From positions 823,013-887,012 of the forward strand of contig JAFQCG010000001.1 of the NCBI GenBank assembly GCA_017416535.1: 64,000 nucleotides of DNA, read 5' to 3'. The DNA is from Bacilli bacterium. Its GTDB lineage: Bacteria; Bacillota_I; Bacilli_A; RF39; UBA660. Made by a program: the position numbers and the translations under genes. Below, in pieces: positions 52,524 through 60,740 of the stretch; position 1 is the stretch's first letter; each line of letters opens with the position of its first letter. A model generated the notes under the pieces. The model saw only the letters and a program-made list of their open reading frames with translations. It had not been told where the DNA came from and searched no databases.

Positions 52524-52710
52524 CAAATAAAAGACCACGACTAGGAGGACATTTTGCCCGGTACCATCCTATCTTGGTCTTAATTTCAAATAACGGTTTT
52601 TTTCCGATAAAACTCTAAAAGTAGCTTCCTAAGGTTATAGACTTGTTTTCACCAAACACAAGTTCTCTAAAACTATAAGTGACTTAGTACTCATCTTTTG
52701 TCATTGTTTT
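52524..52710 (-). promoter_or_regulatory. T-box riboswitch, alanine-specific
   Basis: On the minus strand, stem I begins near GATGAGTACTAAG and has the AGAGA bulge and GGTG apical-loop signals; the specifier is GCT (Ala) at 52625-52623 within GGAAGCTACTT. The T-box proper, AGGATGGTACCGGG (52570-52557), is followed by the terminator stem GACCA/TGGTC (52579-52533) and a T-rich run. Uncharged tRNA-Ala should stabilise the antiterminator and allow expression of the kinase-kinase-alaS-holA operon. Confidence 0.9.
52533..52579 (-). terminator. T-box terminator
   Basis: The GACCA...TGGTC outer stem with inner TAGGA/TCCTCCTA pairing, followed by TTTTATTTG. It competes with the antiterminator. Confidence 0.85.
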
Positions 52711-52724
52711 ATTAAATATATTGA

Positions 52725-53882
52725 TTAGTTTTTATTATCTCCTGTTATTTTGCCTATTATATTTAACTTTTCATCTATGTATGTAAATATAACTTTCCCT
52801 GCTGCGATCATAGGAGTAGCAACTATCATCCCTATGATACCAAAGAAATGCTGAAAAATCAATAGGCCAAGCATAATTGTTACTGGATGTAATTTCATAG
52901 TGTGACCCATTATTAATGGCTGATAGAAATTGTTTTCTAACAGTTGCACTACTAGTATTGCAACTATTGAACATATTCCTGTTATTGGTGATACTGCAAA
53001 TCCTACTATTACAGCTGGTATTGCTCCGATATATGGTCCAAAATATGGAATAACGTCTGTTAGTGCGCAGAATAATGCAAAGATTAATGGGGCTTTTAAA
53101 CCGGCTAATGTTAATCCTATTGCTTGTGTTATGAATACAAGTAACATTACTAATAATAAACCTTGAATGTAGTTTCGTAAAGAGCTATTTAATCTTTCTC
53201 CTAGTTCTTTATATGTTTTACGCCATTTCTTTGGTAGAACACTTTCAATATGAATATTTAATTTATTGAAATCATATAACATGTAGAATCCTATCATTAG
53301 TCCTAAAGCAAATGAAATTATTCCACCTATTAAAGATTGACCTGCATTTAAAAGCGCATTAGGAATACTTGTTGTTAGTGTTAAACTAAATTTTTCAATT
53401 GCTAAATATATTTCATTTTTTATTGTAAGAGCATTAACTCCTGATTTTATACTTAGTGATTTAAAGAATGCATCAACTATATCTTTAAAATCTTTTATTA
53501 GGTCTGGAACTGTTCCAACGAAATCTTTTATTTGATCTATAAATGTTGGTACAATTAAATATAATAGTAAAAACAACCCTCCAAATATTAATAAATATAC
53601 TATAATACATCCTATAATACGTGGTATTTTTTTAGATTGTAACCATTCTACTAGTGGATCAAATAACCATGCAATTATAAATCCTATAAAAATTGGTGAA
53701 ATAACTGCGAGAAATTCTCCTATAAAATTTAATATTTTCCATTCTTTTAATAAATATGTTCCTAGTAAAATGATAGCAATAATCGATATAACGTAAAAGA
53801 TATCTGCGAGTTTACTACCTACTTTTAATATTTCATTTAAACTTGTATAATCTAAATCTTTGTCTTTTTTGTTTCTAAACAT
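52725..53882 (-). CDS. AI-2E family transporter
   Basis: A 385-residue membrane protein with about seven or eight helices of the AI-2E/YueF/YdiK family. Conserved elements are FLAVISPIFIGFIIAWLFDPLV near the start (read in part), IISFALGLMIGFYMLYDF in the middle and PYFGPYIGAIPAV plus ENNFYQPLIMGHTMKLHPV toward the end. The family is implicated in transport of AI-2, Na+ or other solutes. It is a single gene before the T-box operon. Confidence 0.88.
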   Translation of the reverse strand: MFRNKKDKDLDYTSLNEILKVGSKLADIFYVISIIAIILLGTYLLKEWKILNFIGEFLAVISPIFIGFIIAWLFDPLVEWLQSKKIPRIIGCIIVYLLIFGGLFLLLYLIVPTFIDQIKDFVGTVPDLIKDFKDIVDAFFKSLSIKSGVNALTIKNEIYLAIEKFSLTLTTSIPNALLNAGQSLIGGIISFALGLMIGFYMLYDFNKLNIHIESVLPKKWRKTYKELGERLNSSLRNYIQGLLLVMLLVFITQAIGLTLAGLKAPLIFALFCALTDVIPYFGPYIGAIPAVIVGFAVSPITGICSIVAILVVQLLENNFYQPLIMGHTMKLHPVTIMLGLLIFQHFFGIIGMIVATPMIAAGKVIFTYIDEKLNIIGKITGDNKN

Positions 53883-53963
53883 AAGGACTCCTCCTTTCTT
53901 AAATTATAGCATAGATACTAGAAATAAACTATGAATTAAAGTATAATGTTTGTAGGTGATTTT

Positions 53964-54545
53964 ATGAAAACTATAACATCTAATTCAGTTAATGAAATAG
54001 TTATTAAAAATTCAAGATTTATAACTTTATTAATTGAAATAAATGATACTACTAATATAAATGAGATATTTGAGAAAGTGAAGATTGAATATCCTAAGGC
54101 TACACATTATTGTTATGCATATATTACAAAAACGTTCAAGAAATCAAGTGATGATGGTGAACCTGGTGGGACTGCTGGAATGCCTATGCTTAATGTATTG
54201 GAAAAAGAAGAAATGATTAATACACTAGCAATTACTATTAGATACTTTGGTGGTATAAAATTAGGGGCTGGTGGATTAGTTAGAGCATATTCTAAATCTG
54301 TTAGAGAAGCTATAATTAATTCTGATACAATTGAGATTGAAGAAGGTTATTTAATAAAAGTAGATGTTTCTTATGAGGAACAAAAGAATTTAGATTATAT
54401 TTTAAAAGATTATTCTATTATAAATAAAGAATATATGGAAAATGTTACATATGATGTGTTAATTCCAAAAAATAAACTTAATATACTTAATAATTATTCT
54501 TGTCAAATAATTAAAGAAGAATACATAAAAAAGTTCTCAAATTAG
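53964..54545 (+). CDS. YigZ/IMPACT family protein
   Basis: A 193-residue UPF0029 protein: KNSRFITLLIEI, then KKSSDDGEPGGTAGMPML, and the hallmark IRYFGGIKLGAGGLVRAYSK. The C-terminal part is the YigZ beta-alpha domain. IMPACT/YigZ proteins bind nucleic acid or regulate translation in eukaryotes, and bacterial roles are unclear. ATG at 53964 has GGTGAT 3 bp upstream; an earlier ATG overlaps the -10 TATAAT and is excluded. Confidence 0.9.
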   Translation: MKTITSNSVNEIVIKNSRFITLLIEINDTTNINEIFEKVKIEYPKATHYCYAYITKTFKKSSDDGEPGGTAGMPMLNVLEKEEMINTLAITIRYFGGIKLGAGGLVRAYSKSVREAIINSDTIEIEEGYLIKVDVSYEEQKNLDYILKDYSIINKEYMENVTYDVLIPKNKLNILNNYSCQIIKEEYIKKFSN

Positions 54546-54558
54546 AGAACTTTTATTT
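54525..54558. terminator. Bidirectional terminator
   Basis: AAGTTCTC (54531-54538) pairs with GAGAACTT (54545-54552) around AAATTA; it includes the YigZ stop and borders the end of the minus-strand repeat protein. Confidence 0.85.
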
Positions 54559-56730
54559 TTTTAATACTTTTTGTTTTGTTTGATCAATTTTGTGTCTTGT
54601 TTCAACTACATATTTTATTTCTTCTGTTGTTAAATTATAGCGTGTTACTTTTTCTTGTTGCTCTTCTTCTGAAATATATGCCCAGCTTACTATTATGTTT
54701 TTTAGTAGTATTCTTCTTTTATATAATTCACTATCTCTTCCGATTAGTGCCTTTTGATCAAATTTTAATGGCATAAAAAATGCTTCTTCTATTTCGTCTT
54801 CATCTAAATGATAGTCTATTATCTTTTGTACTCTCTTATCTTCATCTTTTTCAAATCCTACATCGAATAGTCTATATTGTTCTACAGCGGTTGTATAGTG
54901 TTCAAAACATCTATTTACAAAACTCACTTCTTCATCTGTTAGATTAAATTCTATTTTCTTTTGCTCTAATACAATAAGAGATACTTCATATAACTCATCT
55001 TTATCAATTATTCCTGATGAAGATGCATTTTTATATGCTTTAACAACATCTCTATATATAAACTCTAAGTAATCATGTTGTTGTTTAGATGCACGTGCAA
55101 AACAGTTGTTTTCCATTGCTTGTTCAAGATTAATACAATTTTTAGTCATGTCATGTAAAATTGCTTCTGAATCTAGTTTTAAATATGTTAATAAATGTGA
55201 TACTAGTACTTCATTACCATATTTTGAATAAATCCATGTAGCTGGTCTTTGTTGCCCATTTGTCTTATATTCAATAATACATCTATTTATTAATGATTGT
55301 AGATCTTCTTGACATAGACCCCTCATTCCTAATTTAACTGCTTTTTGTATAACTGTATAGTTTAATCCATTATCAATGCAATACTGTCTTAAATTAGTGT
55401 TTTCATCATACATTAATGTTATATTAGGTTGTCTTACACGTAATTGTGGTTTATTTAATAAAGATGTTAATGTTTGCATATCAACATCAAATTCTTGAGC
55501 TACTGTTGTTAGACTTGGAGGGGTTCCTTTAGCGACTTTTCTAACTGATTTTTTATATTTAGCTGATGCTTTGCATATTTTAATTGCCTTTTCAATATCT
55601 CCATTAAATCTTTCAATATATCTTCTTAACTGATTTGTTTTTAAACCATTAGTTCTAGCTAATTTTGCTACTGAGATTTGTGATTCTGATGGTCTCCAAT
55701 CTAATTCCATTTCATCCAATTCTTGATATCTTTTTAAGGCTAATTCTGTAGAAGTACCTGTTAGAGATTTATCTTGTTGTGTGTATGCTAAATGTCTTTT
55801 CCTCATATCACTGATGAAGTCTCCTATTTTTAATATTTCTCCTTCGAAAAGAACTTCTTGTTTTGCTTTAATATTGTTTATTGTTTTATGAGCTTGATAA
55901 TGTAATTTTAAATATCTTATATATTTATCATTTTCCATTAGTTCTTGATGTTTAGTTTCTCTAGGTGTCCAATCAAATGATATTTGATCTAGTTGATTCC
56001 ATCTTTTTAGTTCTAATTCTGATGGTTGATATTGATTGTTAGTTAAGAATTCTTTATGTTTTTTTCTTCGATCAGTTAAAAAGGTATCTATATTTAATTC
56101 TATTCCTTCAAATACTATTGTTTTTGGTATATTATCAAGAGTTTTGTTTTTGCTATAGTAGTCAAGTATGTAGCGCATATATTTATCATCAGTTTCATAT
56201 TGTTCTTTTGTTGTTTCTACAGGTGTCCAATCAAAGTTCATTTTATCTAGTGCTTGATATCTTCTTATTGCGGTTGGGCTGTTACTACCTTTACTATTAT
56301 TATTTGATACATACTTTTTATGGTTTGCTCTTATATGAGATAGAAAGTTTTTAATACTATATTCTTTTTCATCTAATGTGAATGTATCTGGAAGGTTATC
56401 TAAACTTTTATGTTTTTTATAGTATTCTTCTATAAATAATAAACAAATATCATTTTCTTCTAATTCTTGTTGTTTTTTAGAACCTGGTGTCCATTCAAAA
56501 TCCATTTTATCTAGTGCTTTGTATCTTTCTAAAGCTGTTTTACTCATTGAACTACGTGAGGGGTCATTTTCTAAATATAATTTGTGTTGTTTTCTAATAG
56601 ACGCTAAAAACTCACCAATTTTTAATGGTGATTCTTCAAAGATAACTATAGTATCTCTAGAAATATTATTTATTGTTTTATGTTCTTTATAATACATTTC
56701 TAGATATCTTATAAATCTATCATCTTTCAT
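54553..56730 (-). CDS. Protein with four helicase-associated-like repeats and HTH-like segments
   Basis: A 725-residue protein. Four ~85-residue repeats end near residues 82, 170, 256 and 347, each closing with an (F/L)(E/D)W(T/R)P motif and containing an I-G/N-x-F-L-x-x-x-R-x-x-H core. That core resembles the helicase-associated (HA) domain normally found in multiple copies on DNA helicases. No helicase motifs are present. Between residues about 350 and 480 lie three HTH-like segments (VAKLARTNGLKTNQLRRYI; VAQEFDVDMQTLTSLLN; NLRQYCIDNGLNYTVIQKAV). The C-terminal 230 residues are helical and acidic. A DNA-binding architectural or regulatory role is likely. Confidence 0.7.
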   Translation of the reverse strand: MKDDRFIRYLEMYYKEHKTINNISRDTIVIFEESPLKIGEFLASIRKQHKLYLENDPSRSSMSKTALERYKALDKMDFEWTPGSKKQQELEENDICLLFIEEYYKKHKSLDNLPDTFTLDEKEYSIKNFLSHIRANHKKYVSNNNSKGSNSPTAIRRYQALDKMNFDWTPVETTKEQYETDDKYMRYILDYYSKNKTLDNIPKTIVFEGIELNIDTFLTDRRKKHKEFLTNNQYQPSELELKRWNQLDQISFDWTPRETKHQELMENDKYIRYLKLHYQAHKTINNIKAKQEVLFEGEILKIGDFISDMRKRHLAYTQQDKSLTGTSTELALKRYQELDEMELDWRPSESQISVAKLARTNGLKTNQLRRYIERFNGDIEKAIKICKASAKYKKSVRKVAKGTPPSLTTVAQEFDVDMQTLTSLLNKPQLRVRQPNITLMYDENTNLRQYCIDNGLNYTVIQKAVKLGMRGLCQEDLQSLINRCIIEYKTNGQQRPATWIYSKYGNEVLVSHLLTYLKLDSEAILHDMTKNCINLEQAMENNCFARASKQQHDYLEFIYRDVVKAYKNASSSGIIDKDELYEVSLIVLEQKKIEFNLTDEEVSFVNRCFEHYTTAVEQYRLFDVGFEKDEDKRVQKIIDYHLDEDEIEEAFFMPLKFDQKALIGRDSELYKRRILLKNIIVSWAYISEEEQQEKVTRYNLTTEEIKYVVETRHKIDQTKQKVLKK

Positions 56731-56792
56731 ATATACTCCCCTTCATTAATGACATGTATTATACCACAAAATACTTAAAAAGTAAATAATGG

Positions 56793-56821
56793 CAACAAAA
56801 AAGCACTAATATTAGTGCTTG
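56793..56821 (-). terminator. Terminator after the GNAT gene
   Basis: A perfect 20-bp palindrome AAGCACTAAT/ATTAGTGCTT at 56801-56820, with a T run on the minus strand. Confidence 0.85.
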
Positions 56822-56824
56822 CAA

Positions 56825-57295
56825 TTAATTATCTAATGACATTTTTAATGTTGTTTCAAATTCTTCGAATCCATTCTTTTGATAGAATTTAATGGCATTT
56901 AAGTTTTTGGAACTTGCTGTTACTTTTAATTCTTGAATATTATTTTCTTTACAATGTTTTTTAAATTCATTAAAAAGTTTTGTACCTATACCGTATTTAC
57001 GATATTCTTCTAAAATAAACATATTGTCTAGTTCTGCAAGAGTGTTTGTATTATAAGAATATTCTACATGTATACTTCCAGCAAGATATCCTACTATTTC
57101 ATTATTCATTATTGCTAGATAAATTATTTGATTTTCAATTAAGTCTTTAAAATATTCTTCTCCAGCAATTTCATATGGCCATCCTATTTTAAGTGATGGA
57201 TCGAAATTGTTGTACTCTAGTTCAAATAATTTATTATTTAAATCTTGAATTGTATTTAAATCTTCAATTGTTGCTTTTTTTATTGTTAATTCCAT
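56825..57295 (-). CDS. GNAT-family N-acetyltransferase
   Basis: A 156-residue protein with the GNAT core: IKKATIEDLNTIQDLN at the start, AELDNMFILEEYRKYGIGTKLF with the acetyl-CoA loop (R-K-Y-G-I-G), and a final ATSKNLNAIKFYQKNGFEEF-like ASSKNLNAIKFYQKNGFEEF (20 residues). The acceptor is not predictable. It is unlike the acetyltransferase at 7325 in its C-terminus. Single gene with its own terminator. Confidence 0.88.
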   Translation of the reverse strand: MELTIKKATIEDLNTIQDLNNKLFELEYNNFDPSLKIGWPYEIAGEEYFKDLIENQIIYLAIMNNEIVGYLAGSIHVEYSYNTNTLAELDNMFILEEYRKYGIGTKLFNEFKKHCKENNIQELKVTASSKNLNAIKFYQKNGFEEFETTLKMSLDN

Positions 57296-57332
57296 ATAAT
57301 TACCTCTTCTTTATTACATTATATCAAATAAT

Positions 57333-57941
57333 TTAACTTTTCTTTTTTCTTTTTTGTAATTTATAATATTTTTCTAATTTTTCATAATAACAGTGTGGAC
57401 ATAATGGTTCATAAGTTACTTTATTTTCACCATCTATTGCAACTTGGTCACCTGTTATTGTAAAATGTCCATTTACCTTTCTGGCATTATACATTGCTTT
57501 TCTTCCACATACACATATTGTTTTCATTTCTTCTATTGTATGAGCAATTTCTAATAATCTTGTTGACCCTGGAAAACCTTTTGTTTGAAAGTCAGTTCTT
57601 AGACCATAGCAAATTACAGGTATATTTAATTTGACTACTACTTGCATAAGTTCATCAACTTGTTTTGGTTCTAAAAACTGTGCTTCATCTATAAATAAAC
57701 AACTTACTTTTATTTTTTGTTTTTCCATATATTTATATATATTATCTTTTTCTTTAAATGCATAATCTATTTTTCTTTTTAAACCAATTCTTGATACAAG
57801 GTAGTCATCTCCTTTTGTATCTTTTGATGGTTTTGCGACTATTACTTTCATTCCTTGTTCTTCATAATTATGTACTGCTTGTAGTAAAAGTGCTGTCTTA
57901 CCGCTATTCATTGATCCATATCTAAAATATAATTTTGCCAT
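57333..57941 (-). CDS. tdk: Thymidine kinase
   Basis: A 202-residue type II thymidine kinase that phosphorylates thymidine in the salvage pathway. P-loop GSMNSGKTALLL, Walker B LFIDEAQFL, FPGS and a structural zinc site (CVCGRKA and CPHCYYEKL). The lasso segment MYNARKVNGHFTITGDQV binds the base. Length is normal. It follows the acetyltransferase on the same strand. Confidence 0.93.
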   Translation of the reverse strand: MAKLYFRYGSMNSGKTALLLQAVHNYEEQGMKVIVAKPSKDTKGDDYLVSRIGLKRKIDYAFKEKDNIYKYMEKQKIKVSCLFIDEAQFLEPKQVDELMQVVVKLNIPVICYGLRTDFQTKGFPGSTRLLEIAHTIEEMKTICVCGRKAMYNARKVNGHFTITGDQVAIDGENKVTYEPLCPHCYYEKLEKYYKLQKRKKKS

Positions 57942-58061
57942 GTTACCTCTCCTATTCTATTAATGATTATAGAAAGGATTTTTTTGATAAACAAGGGTTT
58001 TTATGTAAGTAAATTTTTTATTTTTAAAAAAAGATGCATATGCAACTAAAATGAAATTTTT
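57942..58061. other. Intergenic region between sigE and tdk
   Basis: 120 bp, AT-rich, with no gene. A short palindrome ATGCATATGCA near 58034 and a T-rich run are seen; no clear promoter or terminator is called. Confidence 0.4.
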
Positions 58062-58757
58062 TTATGACAAGTTGACTAAATTTTTGAGTCTTTTAATTAC
58101 TTTTTTTTCAATACGAGAGATATATGATTGAGATATACCTAATTTTTCTGCTACTTCTTTTTGAGTTAATTCTTGATTATTAAATAGACCATATCTTAAT
58201 ATCATAATATCTCTATCTCTGGGTTTTAAATGTAATATTTCATTCATCATAATAGCTTTCTCTGTTTCATCTTCAATTCCTTTTGAAACAAGGTCTTTTG
58301 GAGTTCCTAAAACATCTTCTAGATGTAATTCATTTCCTTCTTTATCTAATGATAATGATGCATCAATACTTACTTCGCTTTTGATTTTTTTGTTTTTTCT
58401 TAAATACATCAGTATTTCATTATCTATACATCGGGATGCATATGTAGCAAGTTTAATATTTTTAGATTTTGTAAATGTATTTATTCCTTTAATTAAACCT
58501 ATTGTACCTATACTTACTAGATCTTCTAGATCTATTCCTGTATTTTCGTATTTTTTGGCAAGAAATACTACTAACCTTAAATTATGTTCTATAAGTATAT
58601 CTTTTGCTTTTAAATCTCCATCATCTTTTAATTCAATATAATAATCTTCCATTTCTTTTGATAGCGGTTCTGGAAGTATATCTGTTGCACCTACATAAAA
58701 AATACTTGTTGGTTTTAATAATATTTTTTTTAGAAAGTTTAATATTTTTTTTAACAT
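58062..58757 (-). CDS. sigE: Sporulation sigma factor SigE
   Basis: A 231-residue sigma-70 factor that matches SigE: an N-terminal pro-sequence (MLKKILNFLKKILLKPTSIF), then YVGATDILPEPLSK, region 2 (NLRLVVFLAKKYENTGIDLEDL; IKLATYASRCIDNEILMYLR, 20 residues quoted), and region 4 HTH (LTQKEVAEKLGISQSYISRI). The pro-sequence is about 20 residues, shorter than in B. subtilis (27). SpoIIGA, encoded immediately upstream, removes it in the mother cell. The genes overlap by 7 bp. Confidence 0.95.
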   Translation of the reverse strand: MLKKILNFLKKILLKPTSIFYVGATDILPEPLSKEMEDYYIELKDDGDLKAKDILIEHNLRLVVFLAKKYENTGIDLEDLVSIGTIGLIKGINTFTKSKNIKLATYASRCIDNEILMYLRKNKKIKSEVSIDASLSLDKEGNELHLEDVLGTPKDLVSKGIEDETEKAIMMNEILHLKPRDRDIMILRYGLFNNQELTQKEVAEKLGISQSYISRIEKKVIKRLKNLVNLS

Positions 58758-59518
58758 AAATCCTCCTTAAATTTATTTGGTAATATGCATGATTCTCCAT
58801 TTAATGAAAATTTATCTTTACTTAGACCTATTAAACAATTTTTAAATTCTTTATTATTTATTGTTACTTTGTCTGGTGATATGCACTTTATTACTCCTTT
58901 TGTATTTAATGCTTTATATGGTACATATATTGGTTGTTTCCTTTTTAATTCTATCTGTTTATCTATTAAGATGATTGGTCTTTTCTTATATGGATCAATT
59001 AAGTTATTTCCTGTATCTAGAATTGCTTCTAGGGTAAGGGTTTCTTCATTTATTACTATTTCTACTAGATGTTTATTTGTTATATTTAATTTATAATTTT
59101 TATGTTCTTTTATATATAGAATAATAATTATAGGGGTTATTATTAAAATTAGTATTAAGTTTATTATATATGGGTTATTTACTATTACAGTATTTTTATA
59201 AATTTTTGTTATATCTAAAAGATACATACTTCCTCCAAGTATTATACTTAATATATAAAAATAGATTAGATTTTCTTTGATATTTTTTAAACCAAATGTT
59301 GTTATAATTATTAAGATACTCATGATTAGTTTATATATAAGTAATTTTATAGTTGTTAACTCTAAAAAAATATATAATATGGTAAATGAACCTATAAAAC
59401 TTCCTAATAATAATCTTTTTAATGAGGTGTTTCTTTTTAATATTTTTTTAGTTCCATATAAAAGAATAAAGTCTATAAAGAAATTAATTAAGAAAACAAC
59501 ATCAAGATAAATTTTCAT
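58751..59518 (-). CDS. spoIIGA: Sigma-E processing peptidase SpoIIGA
   Basis: A 255-residue protease: five membrane helices (MKIYLDVVFLINFFIDFILL to about residue 150), then an aspartic protease-like C-terminal half with catalytic motif LEAILDTGNNLIDPYKK. DTGN replaces the DSGN of the Bacillus enzyme. It cleaves pro-SigE at the sporulation septum. I start at ATG 59518, preceded by GGTGAT. It overlaps sigE by 7 bp. Confidence 0.92.
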   Translation of the reverse strand: MKIYLDVVFLINFFIDFILLYGTKKILKRNTSLKRLLLGSFIGSFTILYIFLELTTIKLLIYKLIMSILIIITTFGLKNIKENLIYFYILSIILGGSMYLLDITKIYKNTVIVNNPYIINLILILIITPIIIILYIKEHKNYKLNITNKHLVEIVINEETLTLEAILDTGNNLIDPYKKRPIILIDKQIELKRKQPIYVPYKALNTKGVIKCISPDKVTINNKEFKNCLIGLSKDKFSLNGESCILPNKFKEDLC

Positions 59519-59540
59519 AATATCACCGAAATTAATATAC

Positions 59541-59568
59541 AAAATAAAAAACGACTTATATGTCGTTT
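59541..59568 (-). terminator. Terminator upstream of spoIIGA
   Basis: AAAACGAC (59547-59554) with GTCGTTTT (59561-59568) around TTATAT; on the minus strand it ends the small membrane gene at 59577. Confidence 0.85.
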
Positions 59569-59576
59569 TGTTTGTT

Positions 59577-59891
59577 TTATATTTTCTTTTTTTTCATAAA
59601 TATTTTAATTATATATGATAAGAATATTATCATTATTACTACAAAGGCCCAGTCTAGTATTGTTGCGACTAGTCCACTTGAATATTTATGAATTATAGAA
59701 ATAATACTTTCTGGAATGTATTTTCCGATAATAGCACTTACATCTTTTAGCCCAATATTATTTTTTATGAATGATAGTATTCTTAAGAAAATATCTACTA
59801 TTGCGACAAAGAATACAAAAGATGAAAATCTTTTAAAAAACATTATTACAAGTAGTATTAGTACTATTAAAACTATTAAATCTATGTACAT
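59577..59891 (-). CDS. Small membrane protein
   Basis: A 104-residue protein with a first helix about residues 4-20, a second near 22-38, and a C-terminal helix about 80-98 followed by KKKK. The middle has SAIIGKYIPESIISIIHKYSSG. No family recognised. It lies between DUF421 and spoIIGA in the sporulation block and has its own terminator. ATG follows GGTGTTTCT. Confidence 0.6.
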   Translation of the reverse strand: MYIDLIVLIVLILLVIMFFKRFSSFVFFVAIVDIFLRILSFIKNNIGLKDVSAIIGKYIPESIISIIHKYSSGLVATILDWAFVVIMIIFLSYIIKIFMKKKKI

Positions 59892-59955
59892 AGAAACACC
59901 TCTATTCTTTTAATTTATTTTAACATAAATATTTGGATGTTTCTAGATTAAATTT

Positions 59956-60669
59956 TTATTCTAATACATTTTTAGGCTTTGTATTTTCGTTTTTTCTATA
60001 TATAGTAAGATTATTATTAGAATATGTTGCGAGTAAAATATTTTCATAAGATGTATATCCTTGTTTTTTTAATTCTTTGATAAACCAGTCTTTTGTTTTA
60101 TCTGTTTCATTAATGTTTTCATTCATAATATTTGAATCAATAATTATATTTGCTGGAAGTGACTCAGATTCTTTTTTTATATTTAGATCTTTTGCTGTTG
60201 GTGTTTGATATTTTTCTTTAAGTAGGAAACTTATATCTCCATTTGCTTCCATTATTGCATAGTTTATTTGTGTTATATCGAAGTGTCCAGCTATTCTTGC
60301 TTGTTCTAGAAAATCATTTATATCTATATTTAATTTTTTTAATGCATTGTATAAAATTTTACCGTTAGACATAATTATTGTAGGTGTACCAATCATAAAT
60401 CTTCTAAAAGATATACTTTTTAGAGATATATAGGAAATGATATATCCTACAATTCCAAATGTTAGTATTGCGACTACACCGTTTATAAGTTGATTTTCTA
60501 ATACTAAAATCATTTCAGCAGTAAAATTACCTATTGATATTCCAATTACATAATCAAATAGACTTAATTCTGATACTTGCTTTTTACCAAGAATTTTTGT
60601 TGCGATGAAAAGAGTTACTAAACTTATTAAACTTCTAGGAATTATACTTAATGCTTCGTTTATATCCAT
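59956..60669 (-). CDS. DUF421 (YetF) family membrane protein
   Basis: A 237-residue protein: three N-terminal helices with SLVTLFIATKILGKKQVSELSLFDYVIGISIGN and the GTPTIIMSNGKIL motif, then a soluble domain with EQARIAGHFDITQINYAIMEANGDISFL (parts quoted) and a C-terminal tail. This is DUF421/YetF, several of which are spore inner-membrane proteins in Bacillus. A sigma-G-like promoter precedes it. GGTGAT lies 3 bp before the ATG. Confidence 0.88.
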   Translation of the reverse strand: MDINEALSIIPRSLISLVTLFIATKILGKKQVSELSLFDYVIGISIGNFTAEMILVLENQLINGVVAILTFGIVGYIISYISLKSISFRRFMIGTPTIIMSNGKILYNALKKLNIDINDFLEQARIAGHFDITQINYAIMEANGDISFLLKEKYQTPTAKDLNIKKESESLPANIIIDSNIMNENINETDKTKDWFIKELKKQGYTSYENILLATYSNNNLTIYRKNENTKPKNVLE

Positions 60670-60683
60670 AATATCACCATTAC

Positions 60684-60714
60684 TAGTATTAATTTATTTG
60701 TTTAAAAATATACA
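60684..60714 (-). promoter_or_regulatory. Candidate sigma-G promoter of the DUF421 gene
   Basis: On the minus strand, TGTATA (60714-60709), 18 bp, AATACTA (60690-60684); compare TGMATA and CATAMTA. Weaker than the gerA element. Confidence 0.4.
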
Positions 60715-60717
60715 AAA

Positions 60718-60740
60718 AGAAACTACAAAAAGTAGTTTCT
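60718..60740 (-). terminator. Terminator containing the spoIVB stop codon
   Basis: AGAAACTAC (60718-60726) pairs with GTAGTTTCT (60732-60740), followed on the minus strand by TTTTTG. Confidence 0.8.
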
